45,817 nt of DNA from Hyphomicrobiales bacterium (GCA_021775615.1 JAJFHL010000094.1:1-45817), one strand, 5' to 3'. Counted from the stretch's first letter, positions 7,902 through 15,837 are shown. Made by a program: numbers and translations. The notes: generated by a model not told the origin, from the letters alone.

Positions 7902-8696
7902 TCAATTGAACATCGCGGAGCCGCGGTGGCGGGTCGTATCGAGACCGACAATGTCATCCAAACCCAGGATGTCCAGAAAACGGGTGTCCTGGATGTCCGC
8001 CCTGGTAAGATTGGCGCCGCTGAGGTCCGAGCCGGACAGATTGGCGCCGCCGAGTTCGGCCCCGCTCAGATTGGCGTTGGCAAGATTGGCGCCCTTTACG
8101 GAGGCGAACTCAAGATCGACCCGCGAGAGATTGGCCCCGGTGAGATCGGCGCCTTCGAGATCAGCCGATCGCAGCACACCTCGCATCAGCCCCATCGACT
8201 GGTTCTTCATATCCGCCGACAGGTCGGCGCGCATCAGCTTGGCCTTCTTGAGGCTCGCCTTGGTCAGGTTTGCGGTGATCCGTGCATCCGACAGGTCCGC
8301 CCCATCAAGCGTCGCCCGCATCATCTGCGTGGAAAACAGACTTGCCGCTCTGAGGCTGGCGCCGGAGAGGTTGGCATGCAGCATCCAGGCCTGGTCGAGA
8401 ATTGCGCCATCGAGGTTGGCACCTGCAAGGTTTGTCTTGTTCAGTCGCGCTGCCCTCAGCACCGCGCCTTTGAAGTCCAGCCCGGACAGATCGAGGCCTG
8501 ACAGTCTCTTGCCGGTGAAGTCCGCCGGAGTGTCACGTGTTGCCGCATCGAGAAGTGCAACGACCTGATCGCGGGTGAACTCCGCCTCAGTCATCTCCGG
8601 CGAGGTCAGATCGATGTGGCTCATCAGATCCTGTGCCCTCGCCACCACTGCGCAGGACAGAAAAATCACGGTGCAGAGTACGGCAAATGTCCTCAA
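7902..8696 (-). CDS. Exported pentapeptide-repeat protein
   Basis: 264 aa from a TTG start at 8696, preceded by GCAGAGAGGAAATATC (strong GAGAGGA). This start gives a clean signal peptide (RTFAVLCTVIFLSCAVVARA-Q). The frame is open further upstream (ATG at 8801, and on to 9422), but that extension lacks a ribosome site and would run into the divergent Sel1 gene. From about residue 60 the protein is almost wholly A(N/D)LxX pentapeptides: SGLDLSGLDFKGAVLRAARL, ANLDGAILDQA, ADLEGADLTGANLSRVDL, ANLSGAELGGANLSGSDL. This predicts a right-handed quadrilateral beta helix, here secreted to the periplasm. The partner is unknown. It is divergent from the Sel1-MotA-ExbD-like operon and ends next to the inverted-repeat element. 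Confidence 0.85.
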   Translation of the reverse strand: MRTFAVLCTVIFLSCAVVARAQDLMSHIDLTSPEMTEAEFTRDQVVALLDAATRDTPADFTGKRLSGLDLSGLDFKGAVLRAARLNKTNLAGANLDGAILDQAWMLHANLSGASLRAASLFSTQMMRATLDGADLSDARITANLTKASLKKAKLMRADLSADMKNQSMGLMRGVLRSADLEGADLTGANLSRVDLEFASVKGANLANANLSGAELGGANLSGSDLSGANLTRADIQDTRFLDILGLDDIVGLDTTRHRGSAMFN

Positions 8697-8909
8697 GATA
8701 TTTCCTCTCTGCGCACCGCCGCCGGAGCCGGCCAGCGGGCGCCGTGATTCAAAGCACTCCGGCCAACGGGCGCTGCCGGCATTCATCTGTTCACAAATCA
8801 TTGTTTCGCCGTCTTGCGGCCATAGCAAGGCACATATCGCGGTCAATTGAAATGTTCCCACTCCCTTCTCTTGCGTGGCAGCCGACGCTGTTGCAAAGTT
8901 ACAGCTTCC

Positions 8910-9488
8910 ATGTCGACACAACCTGAAAAAGAAGATCTGGCCGACGCCGACACCGTTGCGGTTGGTGCCAAACACGGCGGAAGGTCCCGGCATGGACTTG
9001 TGGCGTTTGCCGCCATTGTTCTGGTGTGTGCGGGTATTGCCGCGACCATCGTGGCTCTGCGGCCAACCGATGCCACTTCGGCGATAAAGACGGGCCATTA
9101 CTCCATTGCCAGGGACCTGTTGGAGCAAGCCGCACGGGGCGGCGATGCGAGGGCGCAAAATACGCTTGCCAATCTCTACTATCTGGGACTTGGCGGTCCA
9201 ACCGACCAACATGCCGCCGCAACCTGGTATCTCGAGTCCGCGCTTCAGGGCAACACGGATGCGCAAATCAACATGGCACGCCACTACGTGTTGGGCCTTG
9301 GCGTGTCCAAGGACCCCATGCGCGCCTTCGCCTGGCTGTTTCATGCGCGAAGCGCTGGCCGTGAAGTCGCGGAAGGCGACATCAAGCTCCTTGCCGGCAG
9401 CGCGCAGATCACGCCCACGCACCTGCAGCGGGTGCGGCAGCTTTATCCGACGATCGAGTCACTGCGTCCAAACGGTGACGGCGAGTGA
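8910..9488 (+). CDS. Sel1-repeat protein with N-terminal membrane anchor
   Basis: 192 aa from ATG 8910; an in-frame TTG at 8847 is possible but has no ribosome site. One transmembrane segment (LVAFAAIVLVCAGIAATIVAL) lies at about residues 30-50, after a short cytoplasmic tail. It is followed by tandem Sel1/TPR-like repeats: AARGGDARAQNTLANLYYLGLGG, YLESALQGNTDAQINMARHYVLGLGV, and SKDPMRAFAWLFHARSAG. Such repeats are helical protein-interaction scaffolds; here they would face the periplasm. The stop overlaps the GTG start of the next gene by 3 bases, so it is the first gene of a four-gene operon with a MotA/TolQ-type channel. It may be the periplasmic adaptor of that complex (inference). Confidence 0.82.
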   Translation: MSTQPEKEDLADADTVAVGAKHGGRSRHGLVAFAAIVLVCAGIAATIVALRPTDATSAIKTGHYSIARDLLEQAARGGDARAQNTLANLYYLGLGGPTDQHAAATWYLESALQGNTDAQINMARHYVLGLGVSKDPMRAFAWLFHARSAGREVAEGDIKLLAGSAQITPTHLQRVRQLYPTIESLRPNGDGE

Positions 9489-10225
9489 AGATGGAGCACG
9501 CCCGATCCCACCGCCATCAGTTTGCGCAGATTTGGCTCCTGCAGGCCGGGATTGTCGCTTTCGCCTTCTATGTGGTGCTGGACCGCAGCTACCTGCAAAC
9601 CATGTTCGAAGCCGATCGGAGTTATCTGACATCGGTCATTCTGCTCGCGTTTCTGTGCGCAAGCGGTCATGCGGCCTGGTTCATATTCCAAACTTCGAGC
9701 AGCATTGAACAAAGCCTGGAGACAATGCGGGCCGACGCCTCGGCGTTCGGGCAGTCGGTCGCGGACGGACCAACCGGTTCGCCCAGCCACGGCGCACAGG
9801 ATTTCGTGCAAACCTATATTCAGGACCTTGTCGGTGAAAGCCGGGCAGATGCATCTGACACAGCCGGGACCTCCGACTCATCCTACATTCTGGAAGTCTA
9901 CGCTGACCGCTTGCGAAGCCCCGTCGAACTCGGCTGGTACTTCGTCGATATCCTGATCCGGCTTGGCCTGATTGGGACGATTATAGGCTTTATCCTGATT
10001 CTCGGCGCCCTGGCCGACGGCCCGGCGCCGACTGGCGACAACATTCAGGCGCTCCTCATCAGCATGAGCGGTGGCATGGGCACAGCACTCTACACCACGC
10101 TCGCGGGCCTCGTGGCCGGAACCCTGCTTGGGGTTCAGTATTCCGTCCTCAGCCGCAGCGTTGAACGTCAGATCGGCCTTCTGATACGGATACGCAACCG
10201 CATATTGGACGTTGGGCTCGGGTAG
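9485..10225 (+). CDS. MotA/TolQ/ExbB-type proton channel family protein
   Basis: 246 aa inner-membrane protein. TM1 is at about 16-32 and TM2 at about 48-68. A ~80-residue cytoplasmic loop is followed by TM3 (VDILIRLGLIGTIIGFILILG, 154-174) and TM4 (MGTALYTTLAGLVAGTLLGVQY, 198-219). The GLIGTIIG and ALYTTLAGL motifs with T165 and T204/T205 are the conserved pore residues of MotA/TolQ/ExbB channels, which turn the proton gradient into work together with an ExbD/TolR/MotB partner. The start is GTG 9485 overlapping the previous stop; an ATG at 9491 is also in frame. The next gene, starting at the stop codon of this one, encodes an ExbD-like candidate partner. The arrangement is not a standard exbBD, tolQR, motAB or zorAB locus. 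Confidence 0.88.
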   Translation: MKMEHARSHRHQFAQIWLLQAGIVAFAFYVVLDRSYLQTMFEADRSYLTSVILLAFLCASGHAAWFIFQTSSSIEQSLETMRADASAFGQSVADGPTGSPSHGAQDFVQTYIQDLVGESRADASDTAGTSDSSYILEVYADRLRSPVELGWYFVDILIRLGLIGTIIGFILILGALADGPAPTGDNIQALLISMSGGMGTALYTTLAGLVAGTLLGVQYSVLSRSVERQIGLLIRIRNRILDVGLG

Positions 10226-10839
10226 TGGCGATACGCACAGGATCAGGCCGCGGCTCCTTACGGCCCAACCCACAGGACCCCTTCACCGATCTCCTGTTCA
10301 ACACGCTGATCGGCTTCATACTGCTGTTCTTTCTGGCGATTATCTTCCTGAACCCGGAAAAGGAAGAAGCATCGGTCGATCTCGATGCGCAGTACGTCAT
10401 CACGGTCACCTGGGCCGACAACTCACCCGACGACATCGACACCTGGGTTGAAGATCCCAGAGGCAGCGTCGCCTGGTTCCGCAACCCAAATGCCGGCCTC
10501 GTGCACCTCGACCGCGACGACCGCGGCATGCTCAACGACACGCTCACGGTCGGCAATGAAACAGTCGCCAATCCCCTGAACCAGGAGATCGTCGCAATTC
10601 GCGGTGTCGTGGCGGGCGAGTACACCGTGAATGTGCATTACTACGAAACCGAAACCAACACCCCGGTCAATGTCTCAGTCCGCGTCGCAAGGATCAATCC
10701 GGTCTACAAGATCGTCTTCTACAAATCGATCGAACTGGCCCGCAAAGGGGTCGAGCGGACCGCCGTGCGGTTCACGCTCGCAAGCGACGGAACAGTGATC
10801 GACACCAACACTCTGGAGAAAAAGCTGGTGTCATTCTGA
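10225..10839 (+). CDS. ExbD-like one-TM protein with YfaP/DUF2135-like beta domain
   Basis: 204 aa, GTG start at 10225 sharing one base with the previous TAG stop, so strongly coupled. Residues 18-43 read DPFTDLLFNTLIGFILLFFLAIIFL. This is a single TM whose D22 sits where the essential proton-carrying Asp lies in ExbD/TolR (PLVDxLFNLL pattern). The rest is predicted periplasmic and beta-rich: VTWADNSPDDIDTWVEDPRG, HLDRDDRG, then GEYTVNVHYYETE. This resembles the YfaP/DUF2135 beta-sandwich, with an Asp-rich loop that may bind a divalent cation. It differs from ExbD and MotB in lacking their known C-terminal domains. Together with the preceding gene it should form an energised inner-membrane complex; what it drives is unknown. 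Confidence 0.75.
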   Translation: MAIRTGSGRGSLRPNPQDPFTDLLFNTLIGFILLFFLAIIFLNPEKEEASVDLDAQYVITVTWADNSPDDIDTWVEDPRGSVAWFRNPNAGLVHLDRDDRGMLNDTLTVGNETVANPLNQEIVAIRGVVAGEYTVNVHYYETETNTPVNVSVRVARINPVYKIVFYKSIELARKGVERTAVRFTLASDGTVIDTNTLEKKLVSF

Positions 10840-10858
10840 TGCCGGTTGAAAGGCGATT

Positions 10859-11374
10859 ATGACGCTGGACACATTCACCACAGGCATTATCGGCCTCTTG
10901 CTCGCCTATGTTGGCCTCGCACTCGTTCTTTTGAGCATTCACATCTATTCGAACTGGACCGTATGGGTGAAGTCAGCGGTGACCGTGCTGGGTATCGGCC
11001 TTTGCATCATTACCTACAACTCCTACCCGAAGATCACCGGCTGGCCGGTTGGCAGCGATGAGTTGCCGTCGCGGCTCTATCTGCTGGCCATTGAAATCGT
11101 CGAGCCCGATTCAATTTTTCTGTGGGCGCGCGATTTGGACCACGGGATCGGCCCCACGCCACCCAGGGCCTATGAGCTGCCCTATTCACAAGTGCTGCAC
11201 GAGCGCGCCGAAAAAGCCCGGGGTCGATTGAAACGCGGCGTTGCCGTCATTGGGGAAATCGAACCCACGGATGGCGGCCGCAATGTCGTGGCGGACGATG
11301 AAGGTGTTGTCGTTAAATCATCACGCATCCGCTTTGTGGACGCACCGCAAGGTCTGGTTCCGCCAAAGGAATAG
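10859..11374 (+). CDS. Two-TM protein of unknown function, last gene of the MotA/ExbD-like operon
   Basis: 171 aa, 19 bp after the ExbD-like gene; the start ATG 10859 is preceded by GAAAGGCGATT. Residues 9-30 (IIGLLLAYVGLALVLLSIHIYS) and 35-56 (VWVKSAVTVLGIGLCIITYN) are transmembrane. A conserved-looking soluble tail of ~115 residues follows, with ELPSRLYLLAIEIVEPDSIFLWARD and ELPYSQVLHERAEKARGRLKRG. I do not recognise the family. The only clue to its role is its position behind a channel pair, which suggests an accessory subunit. It ends 11 bp from the convergent ABC ATPase gene. Confidence 0.7.
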   Translation: MTLDTFTTGIIGLLLAYVGLALVLLSIHIYSNWTVWVKSAVTVLGIGLCIITYNSYPKITGWPVGSDELPSRLYLLAIEIVEPDSIFLWARDLDHGIGPTPPRAYELPYSQVLHERAEKARGRLKRGVAVIGEIEPTDGGRNVVADDEGVVVKSSRIRFVDAPQGLVPPKE

Positions 11375-11385
11375 CCAGGCCGTAT

Positions 11386-12111
11386 TCAGATTCCGTCGAG
11401 ATCCTGACGCAGGGCTTCAACCTTCGCGGTGTCGCGGCGATCACGATCGTTCAGATTGATCGCGTGGTCTTGGACAATATTGGTCGGCTTGCGGTCCGCG
11501 AGCACGACAATCCGTTGCCCAAGGCGGATGGCTTCGCGGCTGTCATGGGTCACGAACAACACGGTCGCGGGCTTTTCGGAAAGGAGCTTCTGCAGAAGCT
11601 CCCGAAGCCCCTGCGCGGTCGCCTCGTCCAACGACACGAACGGTTCATCCATGAGCAGAATGTCCGGCTCGACGGCAAAGGCACGGGCCAGCGATACCCG
11701 CCGGCTCATCCCCAGCGAAAGGATGCCGGGGAATGCATGTTTGACATCGCCGAGACCGACCGCCTCGAGGAGTTGGTCTGCCAGTCCCCGCGCGACCTGA
11801 TCTTCCGTCATCGCCAGGTGGAGGTTCTGAAGCACCGTGCGCCAGGGCAGCAACACGGGCTCCTGAAACACAAAGGCAAGTTTGGGGGGAATGGCGCCTT
11901 CTTTGCCCGGCAGGACAACGCGTCCGGTATATTCGCGGTCCAGTCCCGAGACGATGCGCAGAAGGGTCGTCTTGCCGCAACCGGACGGCCCGAGAAAACA
12001 AAGGAACTGCCCGGCATCGGCGGTCAGTTTGATATCCTTGAGCACGCAGTCCGCGCCATCGCTCGATACGGCAAAATGTTTTTCCTCGATGTCGACGATG
12101 AGGCTGCTCAT
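11386..12111 (-). CDS. NitT/TauT-type ABC transporter ATP-binding protein
   Basis: 241 aa from ATG 12111, which overlaps the permease stop (ATGA); a longer start at 12141 is open but less likely. Walker A GPSGCGKTT lies near residues 41-49, the Q-loop is in AFVFQEPVLLPW, Walker B is ILLMDEP, and the switch His is in VLFVTHD. The signature reads LSLGMSRR instead of the usual LSGGM(R)QR, an uncommon change at the first Gly. The family energises uptake of nitrate, taurine, sulfonates or thiamine precursors. Here it belongs to a three-component importer beside the xox/PQQ genes, so the cargo may be related to methanol oxidation (inference). Confidence 0.88.
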   Translation of the reverse strand: MSSLIVDIEEKHFAVSSDGADCVLKDIKLTADAGQFLCFLGPSGCGKTTLLRIVSGLDREYTGRVVLPGKEGAIPPKLAFVFQEPVLLPWRTVLQNLHLAMTEDQVARGLADQLLEAVGLGDVKHAFPGILSLGMSRRVSLARAFAVEPDILLMDEPFVSLDEATAQGLRELLQKLLSEKPATVLFVTHDSREAIRLGQRIVVLADRKPTNIVQDHAINLNDRDRRDTAKVEALRQDLDGI

Positions 12112-12860
12112 TGCCGCCATCTGCCGGCATACCGTTCCCAAGGCTGCAACGCTCCAAGTTCAAGGGCCTGGACGACAATCACAAAGGCGATCGTGTAGGC
12201 CAGTATTCCGGGGACATCGAACAGCTGGAAGTAAAGGTGGAGCTGAAAACCGACACCATTGCTGCGGCCGAGAAGCTCGACCACCAGCACGATTTTCCAG
12301 ATGAGCGCGAGCCCGGAACGGGCCGAGGCGGCGAGGAAAGGGGCCAGTTGCGGCACGATAACGTGGCGCAGGGTCTTCAACGCGCCGAACTCGTACACCT
12401 GCGCCAGATCCTGATAGGAACGATCAAGTGTGCGTGCGCCCTCGCGCATGGTGACGGCAACGTTCGGGATCTTGTTTACGGCCACGGCGACGATCAAGGC
12501 GACTTCGGTGAGGCCAAACCAGATGTAGCACAGTATAATGGTGACGAGCGCCGGCACGTTCAAAAACAAAATGAGCCAGGGGTCGAAGAACCGGTTGGTC
12601 CGGGTCATCAGGCCGAGCGCCACCCCGATGGCCGACCCGATCATCATGGCCAGGATGAAACTGACGAACACCCGCCCGAGCGTGATCGCCACATGATAGG
12701 TGATCTCACCGCTGGCGAGGCCGGACACCAGAACACCGAAAACCCGTGCCGGCTCCGGCAGCGCGCGGGTTTGCAGCACCGACGCGGCCACCTGCCAGAG
12801 CAACAGCAGCACAGCAAAGGAAGCAGCCAATACCGCGGCATGCCGCACCCGGGAACTCAT
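12108..12860 (-). CDS. NitT/TauT-type ABC transporter permease
   Basis: 250 aa with about six hydrophobic segments (VLAASFAVLLLLWQVAASVL, VFVSFILAMMIGSAIGVALGL, WLILFLNVPALVTIILCYIWFGL, VALIVAVAVNKIPNVAVTM, and a C-terminal pair ending ILAYTIAFVIVVQALELG). The cytoplasmic coupling helix carries the EAA-type motif: YQDLAQVYEFGALKTLRHVIVPQLAPF. This is the SsuC/TauC fold that pairs with the neighbouring ATPase. The start overlaps the stop of the binding-protein gene (ATGA), and the stop overlaps the ATPase start, so the three are cotranslated. Confidence 0.9.
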   Translation of the reverse strand: MSSRVRHAAVLAASFAVLLLLWQVAASVLQTRALPEPARVFGVLVSGLASGEITYHVAITLGRVFVSFILAMMIGSAIGVALGLMTRTNRFFDPWLILFLNVPALVTIILCYIWFGLTEVALIVAVAVNKIPNVAVTMREGARTLDRSYQDLAQVYEFGALKTLRHVIVPQLAPFLAASARSGLALIWKIVLVVELLGRSNGVGFQLHLYFQLFDVPGILAYTIAFVIVVQALELGALQPWERYAGRWRQ

Positions 12861-13870
12861 TGCGCCGGCGCACCGTCCGGTTGCCAGAAAAGCTTCCTGT
12901 CGAAGCTTTCGGCGCGCCCGAGAAGCTTCTCACCGCCGAGTTCCTTCATGATCTGGAACAGTTTCTCGGCGCCGCCGATGTCGCCTGCACCATTGGCATG
13001 CGGGATGCCCGTCCGGTAACCGGCTTTGAGCGCCTCGAACTCCTCATCATTCGCAGCTTTCATCAATGGGCGGATCTTCTCCCACGCTTCATCGTCTTCG
13101 GCGAGATATGCGTTTGCCCTGGCAATCGCCGCCAGGAAGCCCATGACCGTGTCGGCCGAACGTTCCGCAAAAGCCTGCCGGAACACATAGCCAACCAGCG
13201 GCGGGGGCCGCTTGATCCCCAGACCGGCAAGGACATCTTCGACCCTGACCGCGGTATGGAAGCCTTCCGCCTTGAGCCGCGCCGCATATGGCCAGAACGT
13301 CAGCACGGCGTCGACACCGCCGGTCCGCAGCTGTTCGGAAAGCAAAGGCGGAGCGCCAAAGACCATTTCAACGCTCTCGGCCAGATTGAGGCTCTGGTGC
13401 CGCAGCGCCGACGCACGAAGGATCAGCCAGCTCTTGTCGAGTGGACCTCCGGCAATGCCGAGCCGCTTGCCCTTCAGACCACCGAGGTCATTGATCGTAA
13501 CGCCCTTGGCGGTCACCAATGCCCCAAGCGCCCGCGTATAAGGCACAAACACGAAGTCCTCGCCTTCAGCGCGCTGGCGCAATGCCCAGATCCAATCGGT
13601 CACGATCATGTCAGCGGAACCCGCCTGAAGCGCGACGCTGGTTGCGTTCTTCGATGCCAGCGGCAGGATCTCAAGATCGATGCCCACAGCCTGATCGAAC
13701 CCCTGGTCCTTGACGGTCCGCAGCTGCCAGTTGACCGTGCCGAACTTGAGCACGCCAACCGTGAGCTTCTCGCCCGCCGCGACGTTGGTCGGCGCAATTG
13801 CCGGGAACATTGCGGACAGCACCATGCAGACCAGGCAAAGGACAAGTGCGCGCGGAATTTCCCGCATCAT
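12857..13870 (-). CDS. NitT/TauT-type ABC substrate-binding protein
   Basis: 337 aa from ATG 13870, which overlaps the TGA of the upstream DUF3280-like gene. The frame runs to 13900, but the overlap start gives a good signal peptide (IPRALVLCLVCMVLSAMFPAIAPTNVAA). The mature part begins KLTVGVLKFGTVNWQLRTVKDQG and has ALQAGSADMIVTDWIWALRQR, then LKGKRLGIAGGPLDKSWLIL. This is an NMT1/THI5-like periplasmic binding fold. The ligand is not readable from the sequence. Family members bind nitrate, sulfonates and pyrimidine precursors. As I recall, a PQQ-binding member (PqqT) has been described in Methylorubrum, which makes PQQ a reasonable candidate in this context. Confidence 0.85.
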   Translation of the reverse strand: MMREIPRALVLCLVCMVLSAMFPAIAPTNVAAGEKLTVGVLKFGTVNWQLRTVKDQGFDQAVGIDLEILPLASKNATSVALQAGSADMIVTDWIWALRQRAEGEDFVFVPYTRALGALVTAKGVTINDLGGLKGKRLGIAGGPLDKSWLILRASALRHQSLNLAESVEMVFGAPPLLSEQLRTGGVDAVLTFWPYAARLKAEGFHTAVRVEDVLAGLGIKRPPPLVGYVFRQAFAERSADTVMGFLAAIARANAYLAEDDEAWEKIRPLMKAANDEEFEALKAGYRTGIPHANGAGDIGGAEKLFQIMKELGGEKLLGRAESFDRKLFWQPDGAPAQ

Positions 13871-14394
13871 TTTTTCAACAGCCGATTGCGCACCAGCCAC
13901 GAGACGCCACGCGTCCAGGATTGGTCCGTATTGCCGCGAATGTCGGCGCCGGCGAATTGCACAACCTTGCCGGTCTCAACGCAGCGCACGTAGATGTTGA
14001 TGTTCAAGATGAGGTTGGAGACCTTCTGGACAAGACCCGTGACGGCGAGCCGGGCGCCGAGGTGCTTGGCAATCTTGACGTCACAGCCGGGACAGTCCTG
14101 CCAGTTTCCACCCTCTGCGATCTTGTTGGCCGCTGGCGCGGTGTCGACGATGGTGTAGCGTTCCGACGCGCCCAGCAGTTCACGCAGCTGATCGCTGATC
14201 ATGCCGAGACGGTTTTGCTCATCGGGATTTAAGCCTTTGACCTCGCCTTCCAGGCTGGTGTCGTAAAGCTCGAAGTCAAAGACAACGATGGGCACTGCCT
14301 CGTCGGCCAGAAGGCAGGCCGGGGTCATCAGCCAGGCGCACAAGAAAAGGACGACCAAACCATACTCACGACGTGGGCCGAACTCAACACTCAC
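13867..14394 (-). CDS. Secreted DUF3280/DUF2380-like protein
   Basis: 175 aa from a GTG at 14394 preceded by TTCAGGGAGGTCGTGCAG (GGGAGG). The ATG at 14487 would extend it by 31 residues and leave only 30 bp to the divergent gene, so the GTG is preferred. A signal peptide (LVVLFLCAWLMTPACLLA) is followed by VPIVVFDFELYDTSLEGE, the typical DUF2380/DUF3280 opening. Two cysteines lie close together in NWQDCPGCD, and the C-terminus reads VNIYVRCVETGKV-like with ADIRGNTDQSW. Function is unknown. It is translationally coupled to the NitT-type ABC importer genes downstream, so it is probably the first gene of that operon and acts with it in the periplasm. Confidence 0.75.
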   Translation of the reverse strand: MSVEFGPRREYGLVVLFLCAWLMTPACLLADEAVPIVVFDFELYDTSLEGEVKGLNPDEQNRLGMISDQLRELLGASERYTIVDTAPAANKIAEGGNWQDCPGCDVKIAKHLGARLAVTGLVQKVSNLILNINIYVRCVETGKVVQFAGADIRGNTDQSWTRGVSWLVRNRLLKK

Positions 14395-14428
14395 CTGCAC
14401 GACCTCCCTGAACCTCCCGCTTTCAAGG

Positions 14429-14456
14429 TTGTACAATCGTCCCACTTGTCTATAAC
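14429..14456 (+). promoter_or_regulatory. Candidate sigma70 promoter for the Lut/Ped-type transporter cluster
   Basis: TTGTAC (14429-14434), a 16-bp spacer, and TATAAC (14451-14456) match four or five of six consensus bases in each box. It would start transcription near 14463, about 55 bp before the substrate-binding-protein gene. It lies within the divergent gap between the two transporter operons. Prediction by consensus only. Confidence 0.4.
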
Positions 14457-14517
14457 AAACGGGTATGGGAGACAACGAAAACCGCATGATTTCTGAGGTT
14501 TATGAGTAACGGTTGGT

Positions 14518-15837
14518 ATGATTCAGTGCTCCGAAACAGTGCGTCGCATGCAAAATGAAACGCGGTCTGAGGCCGGCAAGTGCCGGGTTCGGCGCATCAT
14601 TGGCAAGCTGAACTTCCAGGAATTGTTTCACTCGGCCGGCTTCAATATCTCCGGCTCCGTGAGCGGCACTTTGACAGTTGCCTGCTTGCTTGCCGTGCTG
14701 GTGATCTGTGCATCGCCTGCGCATGCGTCAGAACCGGACAAAGTCGAAATCGCACTCGTGAGCCAGCCTCAGGAGCTTCCTCCGAAGCTCTCCAATCTTG
14801 ATGTGCCGCCGGCCGATGACGGTGTTGCAGGCGGTGAACTCTCGATCAAGGACAACAACACAACCGGGCGCTTCCTCGGCCAGGAGTTCACCTTGACCTC
14901 GGTTACGCTGGCACCTGAGGAAGACGCCCTTGCCGCATTCAATGAGCTGCTCGACAAAGGTTACAAATTCATCATCCTGAACGTGCCGGCGGACCGGCTT
15001 CTTGCCATGGCGGACGCGGCACGCGGCAAGGACGTCCTGTTGTTCAACGCCAGCGCTCGCGATGACCGCCTGCGTGGGAAGGATTGCCGTGACAACGTCC
15101 TGCACATCCCGCCAAGCCACGCAATGCTCGCCGACGGCCTGGCACAGTATCTCGTTACCAAGAAATGGCGCCGGTGGTTCCTGGTGGTCGGGCGGCGTGC
15201 ACGCGACGCACATTATGCGGAAGCGGTTCGCAAAGCAGCCCGGAAGTTCGGCGCCAAGATCGTCGCCGAGAAATCGTGGGATTACGGACCCGATGCGCGC
15301 CGAACCGCGCAGGCCGAAGTTCCGGTGTTCACCCAGGGTGTCGACTACGACATTCTCGTCGTCGCCGACGAAATCGGCGAGTTCGGGGAGTATCTCGCCT
15401 ATCGCACATGGGATCCGCGCCCGGTAGCGGGAACACAGGGCCTTGTGCCGACGAGCTGGCACCGGACCCATGAACGGTGGGGCTCGGCGCAACTGCAAAG
15501 CCGGTTCCGCAAAGCGTTCAACCGCTTCATGACACCGCTCGACTATCACGTCTGGGCACCGGTGAGGGCGATCGGGGAGGGAGCGACGCGAACCACCTCA
15601 ACCGATTTTGCAAAGATCAGGGACTATATCGGAAGCAGTGATTTCGAGCTTGCCGGCTTCAAGGGGCAGAAACTCACATTTCGGCCCTGGAACGGGCAGT
15701 TGCGCCAGCCGGTCCTGCTGGCGGCGGCGCGGGCCCTGGTTTCGGTCTCGCCGCAAGACGGCTTCCTGCACCAGAAGTCGCTGCTCGACACCATGGGAAC
15801 CGACGAGCCTCAATCTGAATGCAGGTTCGCGGAATAA
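14518..15837 (+). CDS. PQQ-dehydrogenase-associated ABC transporter substrate-binding protein (LutA/PedB-like)
   Basis: 439 aa; ATG 14518, with another Met at 14548. A long N-terminal region is followed by a hydrophobic segment (GTLTVACLLAVLVICASPAHA, about residues 49-69) ending in an AxA site, so the protein is periplasmic. The mature part (KVEIALVSQPQELPPKLSNLDVPPADDGV..., DNNTTGRFLGQEF) is a Leu/Ile/Val-binding-protein-like fold of the type found in PQQ-dependent alcohol dehydrogenase loci (as in TIGR03863). Related proteins, LutA in Methylorubrum and PedB in Pseudomonas, belong to ABC systems needed for lanthanide use. It heads a plus-strand cluster with a beta-propeller, cupredoxin-like protein, ATPase and permease. 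Ligand unproven. Confidence 0.85.
   Translation: MIQCSETVRRMQNETRSEAGKCRVRRIIGKLNFQELFHSAGFNISGSVSGTLTVACLLAVLVICASPAHASEPDKVEIALVSQPQELPPKLSNLDVPPADDGVAGGELSIKDNNTTGRFLGQEFTLTSVTLAPEEDALAAFNELLDKGYKFIILNVPADRLLAMADAARGKDVLLFNASARDDRLRGKDCRDNVLHIPPSHAMLADGLAQYLVTKKWRRWFLVVGRRARDAHYAEAVRKAARKFGAKIVAEKSWDYGPDARRTAQAEVPVFTQGVDYDILVVADEIGEFGEYLAYRTWDPRPVAGTQGLVPTSWHRTHERWGSAQLQSRFRKAFNRFMTPLDYHVWAPVRAIGEGATRTTSTDFAKIRDYIGSSDFELAGFKGQKLTFRPWNGQLRQPVLLAAARALVSVSPQDGFLHQKSLLDTMGTDEPQSECRFAE

Noticed and set aside
8697-9422. N-terminal extension of the pentapeptide gene up to 9422
   Set aside because: Would overlap the divergent Sel1 gene, lacks ribosome sites, and would bury the signal peptide.
10225-10839. 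Assignment as ZorB (Zorya defence) or MotB
   Set aside because: No OmpA-like peptidoglycan-binding domain and no zorC/D/E helicase or nuclease genes nearby.
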